From Bolinopsis microptera (lineage: Eukaryota; Ctenophora; Tentaculata; Lobata; Bolinopsidae): 64,000 nt of DNA. The notes under the pieces are model-generated. The model saw nothing but the letters and a program-made list of their open reading frames with translations. It was not told the DNA's origin and made no database searches. Shown here in pieces: positions 55,132-64,000 of this stretch (position 1 is the first letter of the stretch; every line of letters starts with the position of its first letter). The position numbers and the translations under genes are program-made. Where the stretch lies: contig NC_087074.1 of assembly GCF_026151205.1 (NCBI RefSeq), forward strand, positions 1 through 64,000, given 5' to 3'.

Positions 55132-55717
55132 GGGGGGGGGGGGGGGGGGGTCCAACCCGATCAATTCCGATCATTCCGATCCCGATTTTGGCCTCATCAA
55201 CCCTCATATCGGAAAAATCGGGAAAATTTAAATCTTCCCTCTGAGGTTTCTAGGCGATATAGGTAGCTATTTCTGTACTTAAATATGACAAGAAATCGAT
55301 TGGTGGTGGTCCCAGAACCCCAAAATGGTATCTTGTTCCAAACAAGAATCGTTTCGTCCGAAAAACAACACAATGTCGTACCAACTCTTGCATTGTTTGA
55401 CAGAAACATCCACCCCGGTCCACAATTGAAAGAGGTACGGTTGGTAATAACAATCGTAACAAATAGCGAACGCTTTAGTAACTTTTGATTTAAATTGTCT
55501 CCACAATTTGTAACAGGCTATCTGCAGAAATGGGTAGCACGGTTAATGACTATGGTCCTTTCTCAAACTTCCAATCCTCAGTTAGATACAAAGAATAGTC
55601 TACACAATTTTCAATAACATTAAAAGGGATGAAAATCACTTTATTTATCAAAATCTTTATTTATCATGTAACAACTTTTCCATAGTACTGGAGAGTAAAA
55701 CTCTGTTAAACAAAAAA

Positions 55718-57820
55718 ATTCTCGGGCACATTTTGAGTCAGTAACAGTAACATGTCAATATGTTACAGACTCAAATGCGTTTAAAAACATTTTAGTAACA
55801 ATAAATTGTGTAAACTGATGAGGAGGAGGAGGAGGACTGAGGAGAAGGAGGACTGAGGAGGACAGAGGAGGAAGACTGAGGAGGACCAGGACGAGCACTA
55901 GGAGGATGAGGACGAGGACTAGGAGGATGAGGACCAGGACTAAGGACGAGGAGGAGGACGACTGAGGAGGAGGACTGATTAGGAGGAGGACTGATTAGGA
56001 GGAGAAGGAAGAGAAGAAGGAGGAGGAGGATGAGGAAGAGAAATGAGGAGGAGGAGGAAAAGGAGGAAGACTGAGGAGAAAGAGGAGGACCGAGGAGGAC
56101 TGAGGAGGAGGAGGACTGAAGAGGAGAGGGAGGACTGAGGAAGAGGAGCAGGATTGGTGTGGAAGAAGACGAGAAGGAGGAGGACGAGAGCGAGGACGAG
56201 GAGGAAGACTGAGGAGGAGGACTGTTAAAAAGGAGAAGGACGAGGACTGAGGAGGAGGACTGAGGATGAGGAGAAGGAGGACTGGGGGAGGACTAAGGAC
56301 GAGGAGGACTGAGGAGGAGGACTGAGGATGAGGAGGAGGACTGAGCATGAGGAGGAGGAGAAGGAGGACTAGGGAGGACTGAGGAAGAGGAGGACTTAGG
56401 GAGGACTGAGGAGGAGGAGGACTGAGGAGGATGATGAGGAGGAGGACTGAGGATGAGGAGGAGGAGAAGGAGGACTGGGGGAGGACTGATGAGGAGGAGG
56501 ACTGGGGGAGGACTGAGGAGCAGGAGGATGACTTAGGAGTAGGAGGAGAAGGAGGAGAAGGAGGAAAAGGATGAGAGGGAGGAGGAGGACTGAGGAGGAG
56601 GAGGAGGACTTAGGAGTAGGAGGAGAAGAAGGAGAAGGAGGACTGGCGAGGAGGAGGACTGACGAGGAGGAGAAGGACTGCGGAGGAGGAGGAGGACTGA
56701 GGAGAAGGAGGAGGAGGAGGACTGACGAGTAGGAGGAAGAGGAGGACTGTGGAGGAACAAGATGACGACTGAAGAGGATGAGGAGGATGAGAAGGAGGAC
56801 TGGGGGAGGACTGAGGAAGAGGAGGACTTGGGGAGGAGGATGAGGACGATGAGACTGATGAGGACTGAGGAGGAAGACTGAGGAGGATGAGGACGAGGAC
56901 TAAGGACGAGGACTAGGAGGATGAGGACAAGGGCTAATGAAGAGGAGGAGGACGACTGAGGAGGAGGACTGATTAGGAGGAGAAGGAAGAGGAGAAGGAG
57001 GAGGAGGACTGAGGAGGAGGAGGAGGATGAGGAGGATGAGGACTGAGGAGGACTGAGGAGGAATACTGAAGAGGACGAGGACTAAGGACGAGGAGGAGGC
57101 GGAGGACGACTGAGGAGGAGGAATGATTAGGAGGAGAAGAAAGAGGAGAAGGAGGAGGAGGAGTAGGAGGAGGAGGAGAAGGAGGAGGATTAGGACTGGG
57201 GGAGGACTGAGGAGGAGGATAAGGAGGAGGAGGACTAAGGACGAGGATGAGGACGAGGACGATTATGAGGAGGACAGAGGATGAGGACTGATGAGGAGGA
57301 GAAGGAGGAGGAGGATGAGGAGGAGAAGGAGGAGGAGGACTGGGGGAGGACTCAGGAGGAAGAGGATGATGACTGAGGAGGAGGATGAGGACTGAGGAGG
57401 AGGACTCAGGAGGTGGACTCAGGAGGTGGAGGAGGATGAGAAGGACTCAGGAGGAGGAGGACGACTATGAGGAGGACTAAGGAGAACTGATGCCTGATGG
57501 GGAGGAGAAGGAGGATCAGGAGGAGAAATGAGGATGAGGAGGAGGAGAAGGAGAAGGAGAAGGAGGAGGACTGGGAGTAGGACTGAGGAGGAGAAGGGGA
57601 TTGAGGAGGAGGGTGAGGAGGACTGAGGAGAAGGACGAGGACGAGGACGAGGAGTCAGGAAGAGGACTGAAGAGGACTGAGGAGGAGAAGGACTCAGGAG
57701 GAGGAAGACTTAGGAGGAGGAGGAGGAGGACATCTAAATGTTTTGTCTGTTTTTGTCCGCCCTACTTTTTGTCCGTTTTGAAAATACAGGGTACCGAACG
57801 GACACAAAACATGATCCCCC
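55718..57820 (+). mobile_element. Polypurine-core element, second locus
   Basis: Left flank: ATTCTCGGGCACATTTTGAG, then GACTCAAATGCGTTTAA and AACAATAAATTGTG, as at 42745. Core 55818-57730: GGAGGA-type polypurine. Right flank 57731-57820: CATCTAAATGTTTTGTC, TTTTTGTCCGTTTTGAAAA, CATGATCCCCC. The shared flanks at two separate loci argue for mobility; no coding potential is present. Confidence 0.75.
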
Positions 57821-58241
57821 AGCCAAGCATGTGTTACGATACAAATGTACTTGACTATACATTTAAGGTGCAGTGTACTAGTGATATTATGGTATGTTTA
57901 ATTAAAGACCGGACCACAAAATATAACCCTAGTGTTGTACTAATACATAATAACAAGTAACAGGGATAAAATTAATGAGCAGAAACAATCGATCTCACGT
58001 CAAGAGGCCAAAGCACTCGGGTCTGGGAGTACATGACAACTCCAACTAGTAGTGAGCATACTAGCCCCTGCAGTGGAAAAACACATAAAACATACTATTG
58101 GAATGTCCAATTAGTTCGTTTTCTCATAACAATATAGCATATGTAGGGGTTTTTTTATCACTTCCTCACTTCTGAGAGGTAGTTTTAGAGATCGATTCTC
58201 TAAAATTTCTCAATTTTCCGATTTTTCCGATTTTTCCGATT
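57821..58241. other. No gene seen
   Basis: Unique-looking sequence between the polypurine element and the right end of the G-capped foldback. TTTTTCCGA repeats near 58215-58240 precede the terminal block. Confidence 0.4.
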
Positions 58242-58294
58242 CCGATTTTGGCCTCATCAACCCTCATATCGGACATCGGGTTGGACCCCCCCCC

Positions 58295-59067
58295 ACTTCT
58301 ATAACATATACACTTTTATAACATATACACTTCTATAACATATACACTTTTATAACATATACACTTCTATAACATATACACTTCTATAACATATACACTT
58401 TTATAACATATACACTTTTATAACACAGACACTTTTATAACATATACACTTCTATAACATATACACTTTTATAACATATACACTTCTATAACATATACAC
58501 TTCTATAACATATACACTTTTATAACATATATACTTCTATAACATATACACTTTTATAACACAGACACTTTTATAACATATACACTTCTATAACATATAC
58601 ACTTTTATAACATATACACTTCTATAACATATACACTTTTATAACATATACACTTCTATAACATATACACTTTTATAACATATACACTTTTATAACATAT
58701 ACACTTTTATAACACAGACACTTTTATAACATATACACTTCTATAACATATACACTTCTATAACATATACACTTTTATAACATATACACTTCTATAACAT
58801 ATACACTTTTATAACATATACACTTCTATAACATATACACTTTTATAACATATACACTTTTATAACATATACACTTTTATAACACAGACACTTTTATAAC
58901 ATATACACTTTTATAACATATACACTTTTATAACACATACACTTTTATAACATATACACTTTTATAACATATACACTTCTATAACATATACACTTCTATA
59001 ACATATACACTTCTATAACATATACACTTTTATAACATATACACTTTTTTAACACACAGACAATTTT
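58295..59067 (+). repeat. 17-bp satellite, right part
   Basis: The same unit and variants as at 54691-55131. Together the two parts would form one array of about 1.2 kb before the insertion. Confidence 0.95.
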
Positions 59068-59143
59068 GTGTCCAACCCCAAAAAACCATTCCCAAAATGG
59101 AAATTTCAGGTATAGAGTTGGGTTTTTTTGGGTATTTTTGAGT
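59068..59143. repeat. Small palindromic element with AACCCCAAAA ends, left copy
   Basis: GTGTCCAACCCCAAAAAACC is followed by CCATTCCCAAAATGGAAA and ends with GGGTTTTTTTGGGT, so the ends pair. A second copy in the same orientation lies at 61225-61317. Confidence 0.55.
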
Positions 59144-59364
59144 TAAGAAAAAAAAAAGAAAGTTAGAATTGGTTTTATTTACACCTACAATTACATTCAT
59201 TAAAGACCAAGTTTATATATTATGTTATCCTCCATCATCCCCATTGCCAATAATAATATGTTTCATTTGTATTATTAACTAGAGTAAGGAAGTAAAACTT
59301 AAGTTAAAAGACCTAATAATTCTAATCGGTGTATACTGTATAATATATAATATACTTTTTTACG

Positions 59365-60254
59365 ACGATCTAAACGGAGCCACCACCAACAGACGAAAAG
59401 CCCATCAACTGTGCAACCTCATCGAACAACAAGATCCTGACAAACTTATCAAACTAACTGTAGACTACCCTGACAATCAGAACGACTTTGTTCCTCAACA
59501 CTTTGTTCCTCAGTACGGAAATAAAGATCGGCTCAGATGAAATAGTACATTCTAGACTCTATAGAAAACCACAGAAAAAAAAACCACTCACCCTCCACTA
59601 CAACGCTCATCATATAACACGTACAAAGAGTACAAAGAATGCTACTGTTGAGAGTATGTACAACACCGCAGAGGCAGTCTCTAACAACAACAAAAAACGA
59701 AAAGTACTCAGAAAAGATGATAGATCAACTTTTCATTAACAACGGCTACACCGATAGAGTCTTAGACACCATAAAGAACAAGAGAAAACGTAGAAAGAGA
59801 TCAGATTACACAGAACAAAGATCAAGACGGAGCGATTCTCAAACTACATATGTCAACGAAAGCTACTAGTCGCAAATACAGAGATGCTGTCAGACATAAT
59901 GGACTCTCCATCAAAATTGCCGAGAAACCTGGACGGAAACTGAAGGATCTCCTTACAGACTCCAGACCCCTTGACAAGAAATCATGCACAACATCAAACT
60001 GCAGAACATGCACAGCTTTATCCGATGGAGAATGCACCACAACAAACACCGTCTACCACATCACTTGCGAAGTAGAGGCGGGGAGACATACAAACCACGA
60101 CGAGCATTACCGTAGTACGAAAAACCCAACAGCAAAATCTTACGAAGATAAGCCACTAGCAAAGCACTACAGGGAAAGTCACCCTCAGCACACAGGCCCC
60201 CCAAAGCTTAAACTTCAAATCGTAGATAGAGGAACATCACTCATCAACAGATAG
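59365..60254 (+). pseudogene. Penelope-like element, C-terminal RT and linker fragment
   Basis: Across frames: IKIGSDEIVHSRLYRKPQKK (the post-catalytic segment with Y-R-K-P) and a HYNAHH segment, VESMYNTAEAVSNN, INNGYTDRVLDTIKNK, then in the frame 59850-60254 KPGRKLKDLLTDSRPLDK, a C-x-x-C-rich linker, VYHITCE and EHYRSTKNPTAKSYEDKPLA. This order is the C-terminal half of a Penelope-like protein; the Y-I-G core of the GIY-YIG domain is degraded. At least two frameshifts make it non-functional. Confidence 0.75.
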
Positions 60255-60689
60255 ATTAAAGAAGCCCGATTTTTAGTTGAAAAGAAACCAACACTCACTA
60301 TTTATTTCCATTAGAATCTGTCTTCGCTGAGTCTATTCAGAAACAATCAGAAATTTGAATGAAAGAACTATAATATACTACTGACTACTGAGCCCCAGTA
60401 GGAAAAGACGTGTCCAGATGAAAGGATTATTACCTGCCATCAGCAACATCATAAAACTATAAAAGAAAAGTTACGTGGCTGTGTAATTAACTTATCCACC
60501 AAGACAGAAAGCATATCATGACATCAGCTGCATTTGTTTTATTTTCGGAAATCCTACACCTCCTTTACCTGATTACTATAAGTTCAGCCTCGATATTCTC
60601 CAATTCGCGTATTAACTGAGATGGGCTTGGTATTGCATTAGATTTGCACCCGCCAAAAAACAAAGTAGCTGAGCCAACAACAAGCAGCA
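60255..60689. other. Spacer between two Penelope fragments
   Basis: About 430 bp of non-coding sequence lies between the C-terminal fragment and the N-terminal fragment. It is probably the 3' region of one copy joined to the 5' region of the next. No hammerhead-like core was recognised here. Confidence 0.4.
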
Positions 60690-61060
60690 ATTATACAAAT
60701 GGAGACAAAGTTGATACGCTCAAGAGACGCCAAAGCAATCAAAGTAGTCAACAACCACTGCCTATAACTATACATTGAAAGGGTCACAAAAGATTTGCTC
60801 CAAACCAATAGTGGCACAAGATCAAAACCTTTAAACAGCTTCACTTCTGAATCAAGAAAAGCTCTCACAGACATGGAAAAAAACATTGTTGTCAGACCAG
60901 CAGATAAAGAATCAAAATACTTCTTTTTGGATAAGCAGGACTATGTTAATCGAGTGAGAGAACACACAAACGATTCTGAAACATCCGAAGTCATCCCTAA
61001 AGAAGAAGCACAAGAAAAACAAAGACTGGTATTAGGTACTGGAGAAATACCAACTTGATG
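60690..61060 (+). pseudogene. Penelope-like element, N-terminal fragment
   Basis: The frame 60795-61058 contains SESRKALTDMEKNIVVRPAD followed by KESKYFFLDKQDYVNRV. This matches the conserved region before the reverse transcriptase in Penelope-like proteins (A-L-x-x-L ... I-V-x-x-P-A-D-K-x ... D-x-x-D-Y). It lies downstream of the C-terminal fragment in the same orientation, so the two form a permuted, head-to-tail arrangement. Coding similarity stops at about 61060. Confidence 0.75.
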
Positions 61061-61224
61061 GACGAACCAGATGAACACAGTAAACCTGGAGCGAAGGGCA
61101 GGGGAGGGAAAGGGCCAGTATAGGTTTAAAAAACAAAGACAAACAGCACAACATTGAAAAGAGTGCCTCTAGGGATTTTGTTTTCAATGTAGGCGGATTA
61201 GACAAAAGGTTACAGAAACAGGAA

Positions 61225-61317
61225 AAAACCCAAAAAAAAACCATTCCCAAAATGGAAATTTGAGGTTATATATTAAATAGTATATATATTAAATGGTTTT
61301 TTTGGGGTTGAACACCT
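61225..61317. repeat. Small palindromic element with AACCCCAAAA ends, right copy
   Basis: ACCCAAAAAAAAACCATT pairs with AATGGTTTTTTTGGGG, and the interior repeats CCATTCCCAAAATGGAAA seen at 59086. The two copies frame the Penelope fragments. Confidence 0.6.
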
Positions 61318-61680
61318 CCCAATTTAATAACAAAAAGGTATTTTCCTTTAGAAGATATGTCTATTTGTATACACTAATTCTCGGGCGAGTCTATTTGTGT
61401 TACATATTATGAGAATAGTATCGACTCACTTGTTGAGGAATGTCTTGCATTGGAACTTCAACCTGTTCCGATACCGAAGGTACTTGTCATCTTGCACTTC
61501 AGGTTTCCGAGCATCTTCCCCCAGAAATGTTTCAATTATCTCGAATGGTCCCTGAAAAAGACACCATGTCTTGTGAAAGATTACGAATGGTCGTTTTTCC
61601 AGAAAAAAGATGGATTTCGGAGAACGGAGAAGGCAGGTTTCCCAATGACAAAACTACTTGAGGTGTTCGTGGAACCAAAT
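61318..61680 (+). other. Open frame of unknown origin leading into the 60-bp satellite
   Basis: The frame from 61450 stays open for about 77 residues (VLVILHFRFPSIFPQKCFNY and onward) before entering the satellite. It resembles no family I know. Its continuation through the satellite is open only because the unit length is a multiple of three. Confidence 0.3.
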
Positions 61681-62580
61681 TTTTGGAGGGCACCTGTTAG
61701 TAATAGGTCAAATGTGAGCCGGCGCTGCTTAGCACCGCCATTTTGGAGGGCACCTGTTAGTAATAGGTCAAATGTGAGCCGGCGCTGCTTTGCACCGCCA
61801 TTTTGGAGGGCACCTGTTAGTAATAGGTCAAATGTGAGCCGGTGCTGCTTTGCACCGCCATTTTGGAGGGCAAATGTTAGTAATAGGTCAAATGTGAGCC
61901 GGTGCTGCTTTGCACCGCAATTTTAGAGGGCACCTGTTAGTAATAGGTCAAATGTGAGCCGGTGCTGCTTTGCACCACCATTTTAGAGGGCACCTGTTAG
62001 TAATAGGTCAAATGTGAGCCGGCGCTGCTTAGCGCCGCCATTTTGGAGGGCACCTGTTAGTAATAGGTCAAATGTGAGCCGGTGCTGCTTTACACCGCCA
62101 TTTTGGAGGGCTCCTGTTAGTAATAGGTCAAATGTGAGCCGGTGCTGCTTTGCACAGCCATTTTGGAGGGCACCTGTTAGTAATAGGTCAAATGTGAGCC
62201 GGCGCTGCTTAGCGCCGCCATTTTGGAGGGCACCTGTTAGTAATAGATCAAATGTGAGCCGGTGCTGCTTTGCACAGCCATTTTGGAGGGCACCTGTTAG
62301 TAATAGGTCAAATGTGAGCCGGTGCTGCTTTGCACCGCCATTTTGGAGGGCACCTGTTAGTAATAGGTCAAATGTGAGCCGGCGCTGCTTTGCACCGCCA
62401 TTTTGGAGGGCACCTGTTAGTAATAGGTCAAATGTGAGCCGGCGCTGCTTTGCACCGCCATTTTGGAGGGCACCTGTTAGTAATAGGTCAAATGTGAGCC
62501 GGCGCTGCTTTGCACCGCCATTTTGGAGGGCACCTGTTAGTAATAGGTCAAATGTGAGCCGGCGCTGCATTGCACCGCCA
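61681..62580 (+). repeat. 60-bp satellite, 15 units, with a covarying hairpin
   Basis: Fifteen units of exactly 60 bp start TTTTGGAGGGCACCTG (61681, 61741 and so on to 62521). Each holds a short stem: GGTGC...GCACC in some units and GGCGC...GCGCC in others. Both strands are open across it (20-residue repeat containing RAPVSNRSNVSR), which is a consequence of the unit length. Confidence 0.95.
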
Positions 62581-63151
62581 TTTTCCCACAGCTGGAACGT
62601 ACTTCACTATTTGCAAAGAAGAAATAAAGTTCTTTTGCCGCAGGCAAAAATTTTTGACAATTTTGCTCACGCAGAATGCCTAGAAGTAATTAGTACTATT
62701 ATTGAATAATTTTCTTGTGTTTGAACACTTTCAAGTTCTACTGTCGTTGTTTTACAGTCACAATGTAATCATATAAGTCCTGGGAACAACATATGAAAGT
62801 TTTAGCAAAGTCGACTGGTGCATCCCCAAGAAAAATCACTATTTGACATGCTCCACAGCCACAGAAATGAAATACGAACTTAATACGAACATGCTTGGAA
62901 CGAGCCTAGGAACCGCCACGAACTTTTATGAATAATTGTAAGCTCAGTCCTGGAACCAGGCGCTCGTACGAACTTAAATAATACAGTATTAGTTCGTATC
63001 ACGAACTTATCTAAATTGGCAATAACTCAGACTACGAACAATATTTCTTGCTCGTGGATTGGGACTCCCAGGATCCTCGTAAGTTTGTCATTGGGGTAGG
63101 TTTAGATTTCCTTCCCGTCCGTCACCATAACAACGAGAAATTGGCGCGCAG
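62581..63151. other. No gene seen
   Basis: TACGAACTTA and inverted GTTCGTATCACGAAC forms recur at 62870-63060 and may be remnants of a small inverted-repeat element. The frame from the satellite ends at 62709. Confidence 0.35.
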
Positions 63152-64000
63152 GGGCTCACTACTCTTACCTGGTTAACTGTAGTCCCAATAGCTCACTACT
63201 CTTACCTGGTTAACTGTAGTCCCAATAGCTCACTACTCTTACCTGGTTAACTGTAGTCCCAATAGCTCACTACTCTTACCTGGTTAACTGTAGTCCCAAT
63301 AGCTCACTACTCTTACCTGGTTAACTGTAGTCCCAATAGCTCACTACTCTTACCTGGTTAACTGTAGTCCCAATAGCTCACTACTCTTACCTGGTTAACT
63401 GTAGTCCCAATAGCTCACTACTCTTACCTGGTTAACTGTAGTCCCAATAGCTCACTACTCTTACCTGGTTAACTGTAGTCCCAATAGCTCACTACTCTTA
63501 CCTGGTTAACTGTAGTCCCAATAGCTCACTACTCTTACCTGGTTAACTGTAGTCCCAATAGCTCACTACTCTTACCTGGTTAACTGTAGTCCCAATAGCA
63601 GGGGTTCACTACTCTTACCTGGTTAACTGTAGTCCCAATAGCTCACTACTCTTACCTGGTTAACTGTAGTCCCAATAGCAGGGGCTCACTACTCTTACCT
63701 GGTTAACTGTAGTCCCAATAGCTCACTACTCTTACCTGGTTAACTGTAGTCCCAATAGCTCACTACTCTTACCTGGTTAACGGTAGTCCCAATAGCTCCC
63801 TACTCTTACCTGGTTAACTGTAGTCCCAATAGCGGGGGCTCACTACTCTTACCTGGTTAACTGTAGTCCCAATAGCGGAGGCTCACTACTCTTACCTGGT
63901 TAACTGTAGACCCAATAGCGGGGGCTCACTACTCTTACCTGGTTAACTGTAGACCCAATAGCAGGGGCTCACTACTCTTACCTGGTTAACTGTAGTCCCA
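63152..64000. repeat. 37-bp satellite reaching the window end
   Basis: The unit is GCTCACTACTCTTACCTGG followed by TTAACTGTAGTCCCAATA, 37 bp, in more than 20 copies. Some units carry a 5-bp extension (GCAGG or GCGGG before GGCTCACT), mostly in the last 400 bases. The array continues beyond the window. Confidence 0.95.

Larger units (their letters stand above)
55132..58294. mobile_element. G-capped foldback split by a 3-kb insert
   Basis: Nineteen G followed by TCCAACCCGAT at the left pair with ATCGGGTTGGA and nine C at the right. ACTTCT of the satellite is duplicated on both sides (55126-55131 and 58295-58300). The 32-bp block starting CCGATTTTGGCCTCATC and ending CATATCGGA occurs directly repeated at 55182-55213 and 58242-58273, so the 55214-58241 insert sits in a small foldback of about 100 bp with a 32-bp duplication. 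Confidence 0.75.

Noticed and set aside
61450-62709. A protein gene with 20-residue repeats over the 60-bp satellite
   Set aside because: The unit is a multiple of three, so frames stay open on both strands. No start context, conservation or flanking domain supports a gene.
63152-64000. CRISPR-like regular repeats
   Set aside because: Units are directly contiguous with no variable spacers, and the sequence is eukaryotic.

Overview
This window is animal (metazoan) nuclear DNA, most likely from a repeat-rich invertebrate. The evidence is a transposase gene split by GT-AG introns, a Penelope-like element, several LINE clades, FLYWCH/MULE and hAT transposons, TTAGGG-like repeats and long satellite arrays. 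I found no recognisable single-copy host gene. Nearly everything that can be explained is mobile or tandemly repeated, and many elements sit inside others. The species cannot be named from this sequence.

Layout. 0-8.8 kb: an isolated inverted monomer of the satellite that dominates 20-30 kb, decayed LINE ends, a nuclease-like retroelement fragment, a 50-bp palindromic minisatellite, two copies of a 596-bp MITE, and several short (about 80-100 bp) hairpin-rich elements flanked by 9-13-bp duplications. 8.8-17 kb: an apparently intact three-exon BED-finger hAT transposase (minus strand) among decayed LINE and hAT pieces. 17-30 kb and 36.6-37.4 kb: a 188-bp satellite with four phase-locked copies of a LINE 3' tail. 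A Penelope-like element with an inverted duplicate interrupts tail copy 1. A near full-length L1/Tx1-like LINE (30,117-36,577) interrupts the satellite and is itself cut by a 1.3-kb hairpin element carrying a third copy of the MITE.

37.4-42.8 kb: a 4-kb element with 39-bp perfect terminal inverted repeats (TIRs), containing a 5'-truncated LINE and non-coding DNA rich in a GTGACAAAGTAAAC-like motif, followed by a collapsed FLYWCH-MULE transposon. 42.8-48.7 kb: a polypurine (GGA/GAGGA) array bounded by conserved flanks. The same flanks bound a second polypurine array at 55.7-57.8 kb, so the array looks like the core of a mobile element family. 48.7-55 kb: a retroelement tail, hairpin and foldback elements, and low-information AT-rich DNA. 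54.7-59.1 kb: a 17-bp satellite split by a G-capped foldback plus insert. 59.1-61.3 kb: Penelope-like fragments in permuted (C-terminal then N-terminal) order. 61.7-64 kb: a 60-bp satellite and a 37-bp satellite that runs off the window.

The least familiar signals are three. First, a set of foldback elements that begin with long G-runs followed by CCAA and reiterate their own short terminal motif; one has a clean 8-bp target duplication and a matching empty site. Second, the polypurine-core element family. Third, the short multi-hairpin elements. Coordinates of decayed elements are read by eye and may be off by some tens of bases.
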